Assembly (NCBI GenBank): GCA_025517525.1
Contig: JAOPJZ010000014.1
Coordinates: forward strand, 1-64,000
Origin: Natronosalvus hydrolyticus
Lineage (GTDB): Archaea > Halobacteriota > Halobacteria > Halobacteriales > Natrialbaceae
Direction of reading: 5' to 3'
Length of the DNA stretch: 64,000 nt
Position numbers and translations under genes: made by a program. Below, in pieces: positions 45,236 to 55,158 of the stretch. The first letter of the stretch is position 1. Every line of letters begins with the position of its first letter. The notes beneath the pieces were generated by a model, which had not been told where the DNA came from, made no database searches, and saw only the letters and a program-made list of their open reading frames with translations.

Positions 45236-47334
45236 TGCGTTTCCTCCGTAATTCGAACGTTTGCATACTCGTCGAGGCGGAACCCCTGTCCGGGATGGAC
45301 GAGCGTTGTACAGGCCGGTTCCTCGATAATGGCCGGTCCTGAGACCGGCTCGTCGATCGGAATCGAGTCGCGTTCGTACACCGTTGTTTCGTGCGTCCCC
45401 TCTCGGTCGAAATCGACTGCACGGCTTGCTTTGGTCGCGCCCGCTACCGTCCCGTCTCGCGATACCGGCTCGATTGTCGGCTTGGCCGCTTCGGCCGTCG
45501 CTGCCAATCGAACGTTGACGAGTTCGACCGGGTCCTCGAGCGAGAACGTGTACGCTTGCTCGTGGCGGTCGTGGAATCGGTCGATTGTTGCCCCAATCGC
45601 GTCGGCGGTGAGGAGCGTCTCGCCCGAGGCAGCCGAAACCGTGCTATCGGTGCCGTCGTTGCCGACGGGAACCGGGGTCTGCACGGTGTGTTCCTGGCCG
45701 GTGTAGCGCAAGTCTACGCTCAACTCGAGGGAGACGTCTGCTGGGGGAATGTCCTCTTCGCCGAACTCGGCCACTGCACGGTCGGCCAGTTCGGCGAACC
45801 GTTCGTTCACGGCGGGTGCAGCCTCGCGCTCGAACGGCCGGACCCAGGTTCGAACGTAATCACGGCGCAGGTCGGTCAGTAGCATCCCCCAGGCTGAGAA
45901 CTGGCCGGGTGCGCGCGGGATAATGACTTCTTTGACCCCGAGGTCACGTCCCAGCGCGGCGGCGTGCAGGCCGCCAGCCCCGCCGCTGGCGACCATCGCA
46001 AACTGTCGCGGATCGTATCCCCGTTGCAGGCTGACCTGTTTCAGCGCGTTCGCCATGTTCGAGTTGACGACCCGGAGGATGCCGTGTGCCGTCTCCCGAA
46101 CTGATGTACCGAATTCGTCGGCGACGGGCTCGAGCGCGGCTTCGGCCTGGTCGACGTCGAGTGCCATCTCGCCGCCGAGGAAGTATTCGGGATTCAGACG
46201 CCCGGTCAACAGGTTAACGTCGGTTACCGTCGGCTCGGTGCCGCCCTGGCCGTAACAGGCTGGCCCCGGGTCGGCACCCGCGCTTTCCGGACCGACGTTG
46301 ATCGAACCGCCCTGGTCGATCCAGGCGATCGAGCCGCCGCCGGCACCGATCTCCACGATGTCGACCACCGGAATCTGGAGCGGGTAGCCTTCGTGCTGGC
46401 GCGAACTCTCGAGCCAGTACTCAGTCCCGATGTCGACGTTGCCGTCCTCGATCAGGGAAGTCTTCGCGGTGGTTCCGCCCATATCGAAACTGATAACGTT
46501 GGGCTCGCCGATGTTCGTCCCCACGCGGGCAGCACCGAAGACGCCGCCAACAGGGCCGCTCTCGACCATTTCGATTGGGCTCTGTCGGGCCTGCTCGAAA
46601 CTACTGGTACCCGCGTTCGATTTCATCACGTACCGGTTTCCTTCAACACCGTTCACATCGAGGTGTGACTCCAGCGTGGTTAGATACTCGTCTGCAATGG
46701 GGCGGACGTAGGAGTTGAGTACAGCCGTATTCGTGCGCTCGTACTCCCGGTATTCGCCCGTGAGTTCGTGTGAAAGCGTTACGTACGCTTCGGGAAATTG
46801 CTCGGCGATTATTTCACGGGTCCGCAGTTCGTGTTCCGGGTTCGCGTATGCGTGCAGATACGAAACGGCAATGGTGTCGATACCGCGGTCACGAATCTCC
46901 TCGACAGCCGCTTTGACGGCCGATTCCGACAGGGATTCCAGCACTGTTCCGGCCTGGTCCACGCGTTCGCCGACTTCGAACCGGTCGCGACGAGGCACGA
47001 ACGGCTCGGGCTTTTCGTACCGGAAGTTGAACATATCGGGTCGGTTGGCCCGCGTAATGTCGAGAACATCGCGGAACCCCTCGGTGGTGATGAGTGCACA
47101 TCGTTCGCCGTTCCGTTCGGTTACCGCATTGATGACGACCGTCGTCCCGTGAACGAACTGATCGATAGCAGACTGGGGCACCGAACTCTTCTCGAGGGTC
47201 GCAATAACGCCGTTAGCGAAGTTATCCGGTGTCGTGGACGCCTTCTCGAGGGACAGTGCGCCGTCGGTGACAGCGACCAAGTCAGTAAAGGTTCCCCCGA
47301 TATCGACCGCGACACGGGTGTTGTTCTCTCTCAC
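45232..47334 (-). CDS. hyuA: Hydantoinase A/oxoprolinase subunit (copy 1)
   Basis: About 700 residues. The ASKHA-type ATP domain has RVAVDIGGTFTDLVAV, GTTVVINAVTERNG, VISFDMGGTTAKTSLI and EIGAGGGSIAWID, and the C-terminal part GGAGGLHAAALGRDLG. I use the GTG at 47334 because the TATA box at 47358-47366 would start transcription near 47336; a GTG at 47355 is also in frame. First gene of hyuA-hyuB-racemase. Confidence 0.92.
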   Translation of the reverse strand: MRENNTRVAVDIGGTFTDLVAVTDGALSLEKASTTPDNFANGVIATLEKSSVPQSAIDQFVHGTTVVINAVTERNGERCALITTEGFRDVLDITRANRPDMFNFRYEKPEPFVPRRDRFEVGERVDQAGTVLESLSESAVKAAVEEIRDRGIDTIAVSYLHAYANPEHELRTREIIAEQFPEAYVTLSHELTGEYREYERTNTAVLNSYVRPIADEYLTTLESHLDVNGVEGNRYVMKSNAGTSSFEQARQSPIEMVESGPVGGVFGAARVGTNIGEPNVISFDMGGTTAKTSLIEDGNVDIGTEYWLESSRQHEGYPLQIPVVDIVEIGAGGGSIAWIDQGGSINVGPESAGADPGPACYGQGGTEPTVTDVNLLTGRLNPEYFLGGEMALDVDQAEAALEPVADEFGTSVRETAHGILRVVNSNMANALKQVSLQRGYDPRQFAMVASGGAGGLHAAALGRDLGVKEVIIPRAPGQFSAWGMLLTDLRRDYVRTWVRPFEREAAPAVNERFAELADRAVAEFGEEDIPPADVSLELSVDLRYTGQEHTVQTPVPVGNDGTDSTVSAASGETLLTADAIGATIDRFHDRHEQAYTFSLEDPVELVNVRLAATAEAAKPTIEPVSRDGTVAGATKASRAVDFDREGTHETTVYERDSIPIDEPVSGPAIIEEPACTTLVHPGQGFRLDEYANVRITEETQ

Positions 47335-47357
47335 ACCTAGTACACAATACGGCACCT

Positions 47358-47383
47358 GTATTTAACTTTTTGTGCAAAATTTA
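47358..47383 (-). promoter_or_regulatory. hyuA copy 1 promoter with TTTTGCACAAAA element
   Basis: GTTAAATAC (47358-47366) is the TATA box. Immediately upstream lies TAAATTTTGCACAAAAA (47367-47383), a near palindrome centred 11 nt from the TATA centre. The same core and spacing occur at the copy 2 promoter. Confidence 0.55.
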
Positions 47384-47407
47384 GCCAAAACTAATTTATT
47401 CTACCAC

Positions 47408-47427
47408 AACTATTTGCGGAAATAGTT
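47408..47427. promoter_or_regulatory. Perfect 8-bp dyad, operator candidate
   Basis: AACTATTT-GCGG-AAATAGTT is a perfect inverted repeat about 75 nt upstream of the hyuA copy 1 start. Its location in the shared control region and AT-rich arms fit a regulator-binding site. No regulator is identified. Confidence 0.45.
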
Positions 47428-47665
47428 AAATAAGTCGATATGGGACGACGTGAGTAAATTCCTCGTTCCGTCAGTGACGGTAGCAGGACGCTACCCACAC
47501 TGTACTGGCCGTCAGACGGCGATTTTGCGCCGCACGACCACTATCGGTTCGACAGCTTCGTGTCGAGATGATCCATCCGAACACGGTGGCGAAGCCGCAG
47601 ATCTCGAACGCAGGGACGGGTCGTTCGAATCCGGGACGGATCGACTCGAGTGGCGGTTTTCTCGC
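47428..47665. other. Spacer between the hyuA copy 1 promoter and the cupin gene
   Basis: No supported gene. Together with the control elements at 47335-47427 it forms the 331-nt gap between hyuA and the convergent end of the cupin gene; I see no further structure. Confidence 0.4.
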
Positions 47666-47998
47666 TCAAAGATCGCCAAGAACGGTGTATACGAGACGAC
47701 AGGGTTCCTCACCAGTGTTGACGCTGTAATGGGACGTTCCCGCTTCGATTACCGAGAGGGTCCCCGGCCCTGCTGTGTATCGCTCACCGTCAGCGACGAG
47801 CTCTACTTCGCCCTCGAGTATCACCGAAATTTCGTCGCCGTCGTGGCTGGTCGTTCCGGTTTCGGGGACCCGCTCGCCGGCCTCGATGACGTAACTACCA
47901 GTCTGGACGGACGGGTCAGACGATTCGTACAGGGCTAACGGTTCGTCGACACTGTCGGCCCATGCCGACTCGAGACGGTGTATGGTAACGGCATCCAT
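47666..47998 (-). CDS. Small cupin protein
   Basis: 110 residues from the ATG at 47998, which has GGAGAGGT just upstream. It is a single cupin domain, with motif 1 around TTSHDGDEISVILEGEVEL and motif 2 around PGTLSVIEAGTSHYSVNTG. Metal ligands are His52, possibly Glu56, and His90. It lies between the two hyuA genes, on the minus strand. It could be a metal-dependent isomerase or hydrolase of the pathway, or a ligand-binding protein. Confidence 0.85.
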   Translation of the reverse strand: MDAVTIHRLESAWADSVDEPLALYESSDPSVQTGSYVIEAGERVPETGTTSHDGDEISVILEGEVELVADGERYTAGPGTLSVIEAGTSHYSVNTGEEPCRLVYTVLGDL

Positions 47999-48123
47999 AC
48001 CTCTCCTACTGAAGCGAGTCGAGTAAACTCTTCGGGTCCTTGACCGAACTATGAGGTCACTATATCTGGTTATATCGAACACATCGTAAATGTCGTGTGT
48101 CGTTATGTAGCCAAAATCCCGGA

Positions 48124-48143
48124 TTTGTGCATAAATTATATAT
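48124..48143 (+). promoter_or_regulatory. hyuA copy 2 promoter with TTTGTGCATAAA element
   Basis: TTTGTGCATAAA (48124-48135) is centred 11 nt before the TATA box TATATAT (48137-48143). A GAGGAGAT ribosome site follows just before the GTG at 48185. Confidence 0.55.
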
Positions 48144-48184
48144 CCTGCCTCGTCCAGAGCTAGGGTATTGAGAGGAGATACCAC

Positions 48185-50224
48185 GTGACAGAACGACTTG
48201 CCGTAGATATTGGCGGGACATTCGTCGATGCGATCAGTTTCGACCGAGATGATCGGGATCTCCGCGTCGAAAAAGCATCGACTACGCCGGAAGAACCGGA
48301 ATCGGGCGTGCTGGCATCTATCGATAAAGTCGGTGCCGACCTCGAAGCAACCGAAGCGTTCGTCCATGGAACGACCCTCGGGTTGAACGCCGTCCTCGAG
48401 CGAGCTGGGGCCACGACGGGCATTATCACCAACGAGGGGTTCCGAGATGTGTACGAAATCGGGCGCACGAACGTCGAGCGTCACGCGATGTACGACATCC
48501 GCTACGAGAAACCTGAATCGCTCGTTCCGCGACGTCGACGGGTGGGTGTACCGGGTCGACTCGACGCTGACGGGGAAGAAGTCGAACCGCTCGACACTGA
48601 TGCGGTTCATGAGGCGGCCGAACGGCTGATCGACGGACAGAGCGTCGACACCATCGCTATCTGTTTCTTACACTCCTATCGAAATCCGGCTCACGAGCGA
48701 CAGGCTGCCGAAGTTATCCGGGAGGCCTACCCCGAGACGAGCGTCTCCATCTCGAGTGACATCACGCGCGAATACCGCGAGTACGAGCGCACGAGTACGG
48801 CCGTGATGGATGCGTACATCAAGCCAATTTTCGGCAGTTACGTCGACGACCTCGAGAGCGAACTGAACGCCAACGGCTTCGATAGTCCGTTTTTCATCAC
48901 GCGTTCGGGCGGCGGGACACTGACCGCCGAGAGCGCGACGGAGGCACCGGTACACACGATCCTTTCGGGACCGGCCGGTGGCCTCATCGGTGCGGCCCAC
49001 GTCGGCCGGGAAACCGACCGGGAGGATTTGGTCACCGTCGATATGGGCGGTACGAGCCTCGACGCCTGTGTGATCGAAGACGGCACACCCGCCGTCAAAT
49101 ACGATTCACGGCTCGAACACCAGCCGTTGATGATTCCGGTGTACGACATCCGGACCATCGGGGCCGGCGGTGGGTCCATCGCCTGGCTCGACGGCGAACT
49201 GCTCAAGGTGGGTCCCGAGAGTGCTGGCGCAGAGCCCGGTCCGGTCTGTTACGGCCAGGGCGGCACTGAGCCGACGGTCACCGACGCGGCCGTCGCACTC
49301 GGCTACATCGACCCCGACGACTTCCTGGGTGGTGAGATGGCACTTGACGCGGCGGGCGCACGTGCGGCGATTCAATCGGTACTCGCCGACCCGCTCGAGT
49401 CCACCGTCACGGACGTTTCTCGCGGCGTGTTCGACGTCACACTCGCCAACACTGTCGGCGCGATTCGGGAGATCACCATCGAAAAGGGACTTGACCCCCG
49501 CGAGTTCTCGATGATGGGCTTCGGCGGAGCCGGCGGGATGTTCGTGCCGCTGCTCGGCCGTGAGATGAACGTCGACGAAATCGTCATTCCGAACGCCCCG
49601 TCCGTGTTCTCGGCGTGGGGGATGCTGATGGCAGACGTCGTCTACGACTTTGCCCGAACCAACATCGAGGCGCTCGCCGACCTGGAACTCGAGGACATCG
49701 AGACGGTGTTCGGCGAACTCGACGAGCAGGCAGTCGAAACCCTCGAAAGCGAAGGGTTCACCGACGACGATATCACGCTCAATCATACCCTCGAGATGCG
49801 CTATCTCGGCCAGGAACACACCGTCGAAGTGGATGCAAACAGTATCGAGTCGACCGACGAAATCAACGACCGGTTCGAACGCAAACATGCCGACCGCTAC
49901 GGCCACGAGATGGCCGACCCGGCCGAAGTCGTTCACCAGCGGGTTCGAGCAACCGGCCACAACGACAAGCCGCCACTCGAGACGAACGAAATAGCTGCGG
50001 ACACTTCACCCGAGGCGGTCGGGACGCGCGAAGCGTTCTGTTTCGCCGACCTCGAGGTGGTCGACTTTGCGGTGTACGACCGGGGAGACCTGGTTTCGGG
50101 AACCGAAATTGCGGGGCCAGCCATCGTGCGCGAACCGACGACGACCATCGTATTCCACTCCGACCAGACGGCGACCGTGGACGAATATGGACAGTTGCTG
50201 ATCACTGGAGGTGAAGACCAATGA
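48185..50224 (+). CDS. hyuA: Hydantoinase A/oxoprolinase subunit (copy 2)
   Basis: 679 residues, GTG start with a GAGGAGAT site ten bases upstream. It has the same architecture as copy 1: LAVDIGGTFVDAISFD, GTTLGLNAVLERAGA, VTVDMGGTSLDACVIEDG, TIGAGGGSIAWLDGE and GFGGAGGMFVPLLGREM. Sequence divergence from copy 1 is considerable, so this is a paralogue of different origin or specificity rather than a recent duplicate. The 4-nt overlap with hyuB copy 2 indicates coupled translation. Confidence 0.92.
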   Translation: MTERLAVDIGGTFVDAISFDRDDRDLRVEKASTTPEEPESGVLASIDKVGADLEATEAFVHGTTLGLNAVLERAGATTGIITNEGFRDVYEIGRTNVERHAMYDIRYEKPESLVPRRRRVGVPGRLDADGEEVEPLDTDAVHEAAERLIDGQSVDTIAICFLHSYRNPAHERQAAEVIREAYPETSVSISSDITREYREYERTSTAVMDAYIKPIFGSYVDDLESELNANGFDSPFFITRSGGGTLTAESATEAPVHTILSGPAGGLIGAAHVGRETDREDLVTVDMGGTSLDACVIEDGTPAVKYDSRLEHQPLMIPVYDIRTIGAGGGSIAWLDGELLKVGPESAGAEPGPVCYGQGGTEPTVTDAAVALGYIDPDDFLGGEMALDAAGARAAIQSVLADPLESTVTDVSRGVFDVTLANTVGAIREITIEKGLDPREFSMMGFGGAGGMFVPLLGREMNVDEIVIPNAPSVFSAWGMLMADVVYDFARTNIEALADLELEDIETVFGELDEQAVETLESEGFTDDDITLNHTLEMRYLGQEHTVEVDANSIESTDEINDRFERKHADRYGHEMADPAEVVHQRVRATGHNDKPPLETNEIAADTSPEAVGTREAFCFADLEVVDFAVYDRGDLVSGTEIAGPAIVREPTTTIVFHSDQTATVDEYGQLLITGGEDQ

Positions 50225-52014
50225 GCACCACGCCAACGAACGGTCCGGACGCGGCGACCGTCGAGGTCGTCAGAAACTACCTTACCTCCGCCGCGACGGA
50301 GATGCAACGCACCCTGATCAGGACCGCCTACAACACGATCATCTACGAGATCCTCGATTTCGGTATCTCGCTGTACGACCGGGATCGAAACCTGATCGCG
50401 GACTCACCTGGGCTCGCGCTGTTCCTCGGTGCGAACGACTTCGCCCTCGAGAAACTGATCGAGCACGTCGGCGAGGAGAACATGGAACCCGGCGACGTGC
50501 TGATAATGAACTATCCCTACTGGAGTTCCACCCACACCCTCGATGTCGGGGTGTTCGCTCCCATCTTCCGGGAGGGTGCTGACGTTGACGCCGAAGACAA
50601 CGAACTGATCGGTTACGCGGCTACGCGTGCTCACTGGCTCGATCTCGGTGCCAAAGACGCAGGGTACGTGCTCGACTCGACTGACGTCCATCAGGAGGGG
50701 GTCATCTTCCCCGGCACGAAAGTGTACAAACGCGGTGAACCCGACGAGGAAGTGCTCGACCTCATTCGGTTCAACTCGCGTATCCCCGACAAGGTTATCG
50801 GCGACCTCAACGCCCAGATCGCAGCGATTCGTACGGGCAAACGTCGCCTTCGCGAACTCAACGACAAGTACGGCTCGGACACGGTCGACGAGTGTATCGA
50901 TCGCATCCACGACCACGGCGAGCAGACGGCTCGAGACGCCGTTCGCGATCTCCCTGACGGAACCTGGTCGGCGGTCGACTACGCCGACGGGTCGACTGGC
51001 GATCTGATTCGAATCGAGGTCGAGGTAACTATCGACGGCGAGGAGTTTAGCGTCGACTTTAGCGGGTCGTCCGACCAGGTCGAGGGACCGCTCAATATTC
51101 CGCTGGGAATGACCGAAACCGTCTGTAAACTCTGTTTCAAGTCGATTACGACGCCGACGGAGGTATCCAATGCGGGTCAGTACGCCCCACTGTCGGTTTA
51201 CGCCCCGGAGGGCAATCTGTTCAACGCCAGCTATCCGGCACCGACGTTTACCATCTGGACTGGTATCGTCAGCATCGACGTGGTCTACAAGGCACTCGCG
51301 AAAGCACTCCCCGAGACCGTCCCGGCCAGTTCGGGTGGCGACCTCAACGACATTATGCTGTACGGCGAGGACCCCGAAACCGGCCGCCAGTTCGTCGAAG
51401 CCAACAACGACGCCGTCGGCTGGGGAGCGACGAACGACCACGACGGGGCCAACGCAGTCATGCACATCAGTGAGACGATGGTCCAGAACATCCCCGTCGA
51501 AGTCTTCGAAAACAAAGCGCCGATCTCGTTCGACGAACTCTCCCTGCGAACCGATTCTGGCGGCGCTGGCGAGTACCGCGGCGGCCTCGGCTTGCGTCGA
51601 GACTTTCGCATTGAGCACCCCGTCGGCGCGCTCTCGATCATTCAGAAAACCAAGAAACCCGGCTGGGGCATCGACGGCGGCGAACCCGGCGCGAAAAACG
51701 GTATCGTCCTGGATCTCGACGACGACGCCGACGAGCGCGTCCAGATCCTCGTCGACAACACCGATCTGTACGACGACGGCAATACCTGGGCCGGGTTCTT
51801 CCGCGGAAATTTCGTTCCCGGCGAAGTCATCTCTAACCGCACCGGTGGCGGTGGCGGCTACGGTAATCCATACGACCGCGATCCCGAAGCTGTCCTCGAG
51901 GACGTCACAGACGGCTACGTCTCTCGGGCGGCTGCCGAAGACGAGTACGGCGTCGTCGTTACGGACGACCTCGAGATCGACGAGGAGGCGACTCGAGCGC
52001 GACGCTCGGAGTAA
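50221..52014 (+). CDS. hyuB: Hydantoinase B/oxoprolinase subunit (copy 2)
   Basis: 597 residues with the HyuB pattern: VEVVRNYLTSAATEMQRTL, LIMNYPYWSSTHTLDVGVF, RAHWLDLGAKDAGYVLDSTD, GAGEYRGGLGLRRDF and TGGGGGYGNPYDRDPEAVL. It pairs with the HyuA encoded just before it. Nothing follows in this operon before a 465-nt spacer. Confidence 0.92.
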   Translation: MSTTPTNGPDAATVEVVRNYLTSAATEMQRTLIRTAYNTIIYEILDFGISLYDRDRNLIADSPGLALFLGANDFALEKLIEHVGEENMEPGDVLIMNYPYWSSTHTLDVGVFAPIFREGADVDAEDNELIGYAATRAHWLDLGAKDAGYVLDSTDVHQEGVIFPGTKVYKRGEPDEEVLDLIRFNSRIPDKVIGDLNAQIAAIRTGKRRLRELNDKYGSDTVDECIDRIHDHGEQTARDAVRDLPDGTWSAVDYADGSTGDLIRIEVEVTIDGEEFSVDFSGSSDQVEGPLNIPLGMTETVCKLCFKSITTPTEVSNAGQYAPLSVYAPEGNLFNASYPAPTFTIWTGIVSIDVVYKALAKALPETVPASSGGDLNDIMLYGEDPETGRQFVEANNDAVGWGATNDHDGANAVMHISETMVQNIPVEVFENKAPISFDELSLRTDSGGAGEYRGGLGLRRDFRIEHPVGALSIIQKTKKPGWGIDGGEPGAKNGIVLDLDDDADERVQILVDNTDLYDDGNTWAGFFRGNFVPGEVISNRTGGGGGYGNPYDRDPEAVLEDVTDGYVSRAAAEDEYGVVVTDDLEIDEEATRARRSE

Positions 52015-52479
52015 CTTCGGGGGTGCGAGTCGCCCGGGACCGTCAGAACCGCATCCAACCAACGTGTCACGCACCGTGCGTTGCGCACCGACGAATCGTC
52101 GACGACTATTCGGTCGTCTCCGTGGGGTGATCGGCAGCAGCAACCACCACCTTCACCACCATCACGCTGCCAACCCATCCTGCCAGGTTCCCGGTGTCGC
52201 AACCGTATCTGTATTCCATCTGCTTCGATTGTTCCGCGTCATTCGTGAGTGGTTATTTGCCAAGCGACAGTCGTCGATTAGCCGCGACTCCGTTTCGAGA
52301 CCAGTTACTCGAGTTTTCTCGAGCGTCCCACCCTTTCGCGCACCTTTGCTGGAACACGGCGTTCGTCGAGAGCACCAGTGCAAAGGGTTGATGAAAAGTG
52401 AAATTATTCGGCGGCTGTCCACGCTCAACCCAGTGCCAGCCCACAAACGCTTTTGGCCGCGGGGACCGTATTTCAAATC
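52015..52479. other. 465-nt spacer downstream of hyuB copy 2
   Basis: No supported gene. Several open frames cross it but have atypical Ser/Arg/Pro-rich composition and no start signals. A run of CACCACC-type triplets lies near 52141-52168. No strong hairpin or TATA is evident apart from weak AT patches near 52250 and 52395. Confidence 0.4.
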
Positions 52480-53070
52480 ATGTACCTACGGGACGCGAAA
52501 AATCGTGAAGAGGTCTGGCTTCTCGACCACATCGAGGCGATGGGACTCGACGATACGGCGTTCCGTTCACGGGATTACGTCGTTGCCATCGACGAAACGT
52601 CGGGGGCGAAAGCGGGCTTTGGCCGTATCCGCATCCACAAACCCGAAGACGGTGACGACGTGTGTGAGTTGACGAGTATCGGCGTCCTCGAGGAGTGGCG
52701 TGGACAGGGTGTCGGAGCACACGTCATCGAACGCCTGATCGAGTACGCCGGTGACGAAGGGTTCGAGACAGTGTATACGCTCACTGGCGAGGGTGCCTAT
52801 CTCGCACAGTTCGGGTTCGAGCGCATCGACGAATCGCAGTTACCGTCGGTACTGCAAGCCCGTCTCGCAGAGAAACGAAACGGAACGGATTCCGATGCCG
52901 TTCCGCTCGCCATCGATACCGACGAGTTCCGAATGCGTCAGGAGCTTCGAGACGCTTTCAAACAGGCCAGGGAAGGCGGTGAAACCGATGATGAGGATGA
53001 AGAAACGCCGGAAGACTTCGGTATCGATCCGGAGACGGCGACCTACAAGTACGATACGGGCAACCGGTGA
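52480..53070 (+). CDS. GNAT family N-acetyltransferase
   Basis: 196 residues from the ATG at 52480 (MYLRDAKNREEVWLLDHIE). The acetyl-CoA loop is LTSIGVLEEWRGQGVGAHVIERLIEYA, motif A of the GNAT fold, followed by VYTLTGEGAYLAQFGFERID. An acidic C-terminal tail of about 60 residues (EGGETDDEDEETPEDFG) extends beyond the fold. The substrate is unknown. The last codons and stop lie inside a dispersed element. Confidence 0.88.
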   Translation: MYLRDAKNREEVWLLDHIEAMGLDDTAFRSRDYVVAIDETSGAKAGFGRIRIHKPEDGDDVCELTSIGVLEEWRGQGVGAHVIERLIEYAGDEGFETVYTLTGEGAYLAQFGFERIDESQLPSVLQARLAEKRNGTDSDAVPLAIDTDEFRMRQELRDAFKQAREGGETDDEDEETPEDFGIDPETATYKYDTGNR

Positions 53071-53093
53071 AAGATGACAGCAGTTCCTATGAG
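53063..53093 (-). repeat. Dispersed element, copy C, overlapping a stop codon
   Basis: Read on the minus strand it is CTCATAGGAACTGCTGTC, then seven bases, then ACCGGT, with the same 31-nt layout as copies B and D. The GNAT stop codon (53068-53070) uses bases of this element. Confidence 0.55.
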
Positions 53094-53231
53094 GGGGTTG
53101 CAAACGTGATTCGGAATCGTCCCTCGCGTGTCTGTCGATTTCGGTGATCGTCACCGATTGGCGTCGACTGTCGGGTTATCTCGCACTCGCATCCATCGTT
53201 TACTTGGTCCTCCAATCAGTTACTCCAGACA

Positions 53232-55091
53232 ATGACTACCCCTGGGTCGAATGAGCCCACTCGAGCCGAAACCGGTGCTCCGGCTAGTGGGACCGTCGTT
53301 CCCGATCAGTTCTCCTCCGATGAAGTGTTCCAGCGAATCGTCGCGGATGCCGACCACGAGATCACCTCCGGTGCTCGAGAGCTGTTTTTCAGTGGCCTCG
53401 CCGCCGGTTTTGCGATCACTATCACCTTCCTATTGTACGCCTCGATGTCTGCAGTCACCGACAGCAGTGTCGTAGCAGCCCTGTTGTACCCACTTGGATT
53501 CATCTACATCATTATCGGTGGCTACCAGCTCTACACCGAAAACACGCTCCCGCCCGTAGCGTTGACACTCGAGCGACTGGCGTCGATTCCGTCCCTGTTC
53601 AGGCATTGGTCAATCGTTCTCGCCGGTAACTTCGCCGGCGGGGCACTCGGTGCTCTCGCCCTTGCGTATGGTGGCGTCCTGGAGCCAGATGCAGCAGTCA
53701 TGGCCATCGAAATCTCGGAAAAAGGTGTGTACGAAACGCCGGTCTGGGACCTCTTCTTTAAAGCGGCCTTTGCCGGCCTCATCGTCGCAGGCGTCGTCTG
53801 GATTAACTTCGCCGTCCGTGACACCGTTTCACGGCTGATCGTGGTCTACCTGGCGTTTCTGGCAATCCCGCTCGGCAACCTGTTTCACGTGGTCGTTTCG
53901 TTCACCGAGATGGTGTATCTGATGCTCGTCGGCGACCTGGGCTTCGTGTTCGGAATGACCAGTTTCGTTATCCCCGTCCTGGTCGGCAACACCCTCGGCG
54001 GGGTCCTCCTCGTTACCGTTGTCAACTATTACCAGACCAGCGAACGCCGCCTCGAGGTCGAACGCTTCGAGCACATTCGTCGCCTCTCGATCAGGGAGTG
54101 GTTGCTCGGGTCGCTTGCCGGCCGTTCGTACGTCCCGGTTGTCGACACGGTCGAGGATCTGGTCCGTGATACGGATTCCTACCGTATCCTGGTTCCTATC
54201 GCGAATCCACGAACTGAAGGGGCACTTGTCGAATGTGCGTGTAAAATCGCCAGTGCTCGCGAATCAGGGAGGGTTCACGTGGTCCATATCGTCCAATCCC
54301 CCAAACAGCAGACGATGAAGACTGGCGGGAAACAACACGACCGAATCACCCGCGAGTCAGAGCGATTACTCGAGGACGTCAGCCGAATCGGAGAGGGGTA
54401 CGACGTCGCGTTCGAAACGTCAACTATCGTTTCACCCCGCTCGTTCGAGGATATCTTCGATCGTGCACGCCGCACTCGTCCCGACCTCGTGTTGATGGGA
54501 TGGGGCGAAGATCAGTTGTGGAGTTCGGCCCGTGCCGAACGGCCGCTCGACGAACTCACCAATCGACTGCCCTGTGATTTCCTCGTCGTTCGGGATCGAG
54601 GTCTCGATCCAACGGACATCCTTATCCCGACTGCTGGTGGGCCGGACTCGAATCTCAGTGCCGAAATCGCTCGTGCATTACACGCGACCGTGGGAGCAAA
54701 CATCCGGCTCCTCCACGTCGTCGATAGCCCCGATGACCGTGCTGCAGGTGAGCGTTTCCTCTCCGAATGGGCAACCGAGCACGACCTCGAAGAAGCGAAG
54801 AGATCCATCGACACCTCCGGCGACGTCGAGCAAGCAATTGTCAGCGAAGCTGCCGATAGCACGATGGTCCTGATTGGGGCTACGGAGAGAGGGATGCTCT
54901 CACGGCTCGTCCAGGACTCGTTGCACCTCGATATCGTGAATCAGGTGGAGTGCTCGGTCTTGCTCGCCGAGCGGCCCTCTCAGCGAACCATTCGCGATCG
55001 CCTATTTGGGGCCGGCTCCCGAGACCGAAATACAGCGGAGGCGTACGATGAGAGTGGAGCGACGCCCGAACCGATGGTTACAAAAAAGTAA
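53232..55091 (+). CDS. FNT channel fused to two UspA domains
   Basis: 619 residues. Residues about 45-285 form a formate/nitrite transporter-like membrane domain with six helices ([77 protein letters not shown]). Two universal-stress domains follow: about 318-450 ([20 protein letters not shown]) and 455-585 ([20 protein letters not shown]), the second ending in [19 protein letters not shown], an ATP-binding-like GxxG(S/M) loop. The design suggests an anion channel gated or monitored by cytosolic nucleotide-binding domains. The transported ion is unknown. Confidence 0.88.
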   Translation: MTTPGSNEPTRAETGAPASGTVVPDQFSSDEVFQRIVADADHEITSGARELFFSGLAAGFAITITFLLYASMSAVTDSSVVAALLYPLGFIYIIIGGYQLYTENTLPPVALTLERLASIPSLFRHWSIVLAGNFAGGALGALALAYGGVLEPDAAVMAIEISEKGVYETPVWDLFFKAAFAGLIVAGVVWINFAVRDTVSRLIVVYLAFLAIPLGNLFHVVVSFTEMVYLMLVGDLGFVFGMTSFVIPVLVGNTLGGVLLVTVVNYYQTSERRLEVERFEHIRRLSIREWLLGSLAGRSYVPVVDTVEDLVRDTDSYRILVPIANPRTEGALVECACKIASARESGRVHVVHIVQSPKQQTMKTGGKQHDRITRESERLLEDVSRIGEGYDVAFETSTIVSPRSFEDIFDRARRTRPDLVLMGWGEDQLWSSARAERPLDELTNRLPCDFLVVRDRGLDPTDILIPTAGGPDSNLSAEIARALHATVGANIRLLHVVDSPDDRAAGERFLSEWATEHDLEEAKRSIDTSGDVEQAIVSEAADSTMVLIGATERGMLSRLVQDSLHLDIVNQVECSVLLAERPSQRTIRDRLFGAGSRDRNTAEAYDESGATPEPMVTKK

Positions 55092-55158
55092 ACGCACCGC
55101 CTCGAACGGACGAACCGTTTGTCAAGGTTCAAGCCACAGGAAACCGTCTCCAACAATA

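Noticed and set aside
50404..52143. 579-codon minus-strand frame opposite hyuB copy 2
   Set aside because: Shadow of the HyuB reading frame; residue pattern mirrors it and no start signal is present.
51170..52672. 500-codon plus-strand frame overlapping hyuB copy 2 and the spacer
   Set aside because: Ser/Arg/Thr-rich, basic composition foreign to this acidic proteome; it is the +1 shadow of hyuB continuing by chance.
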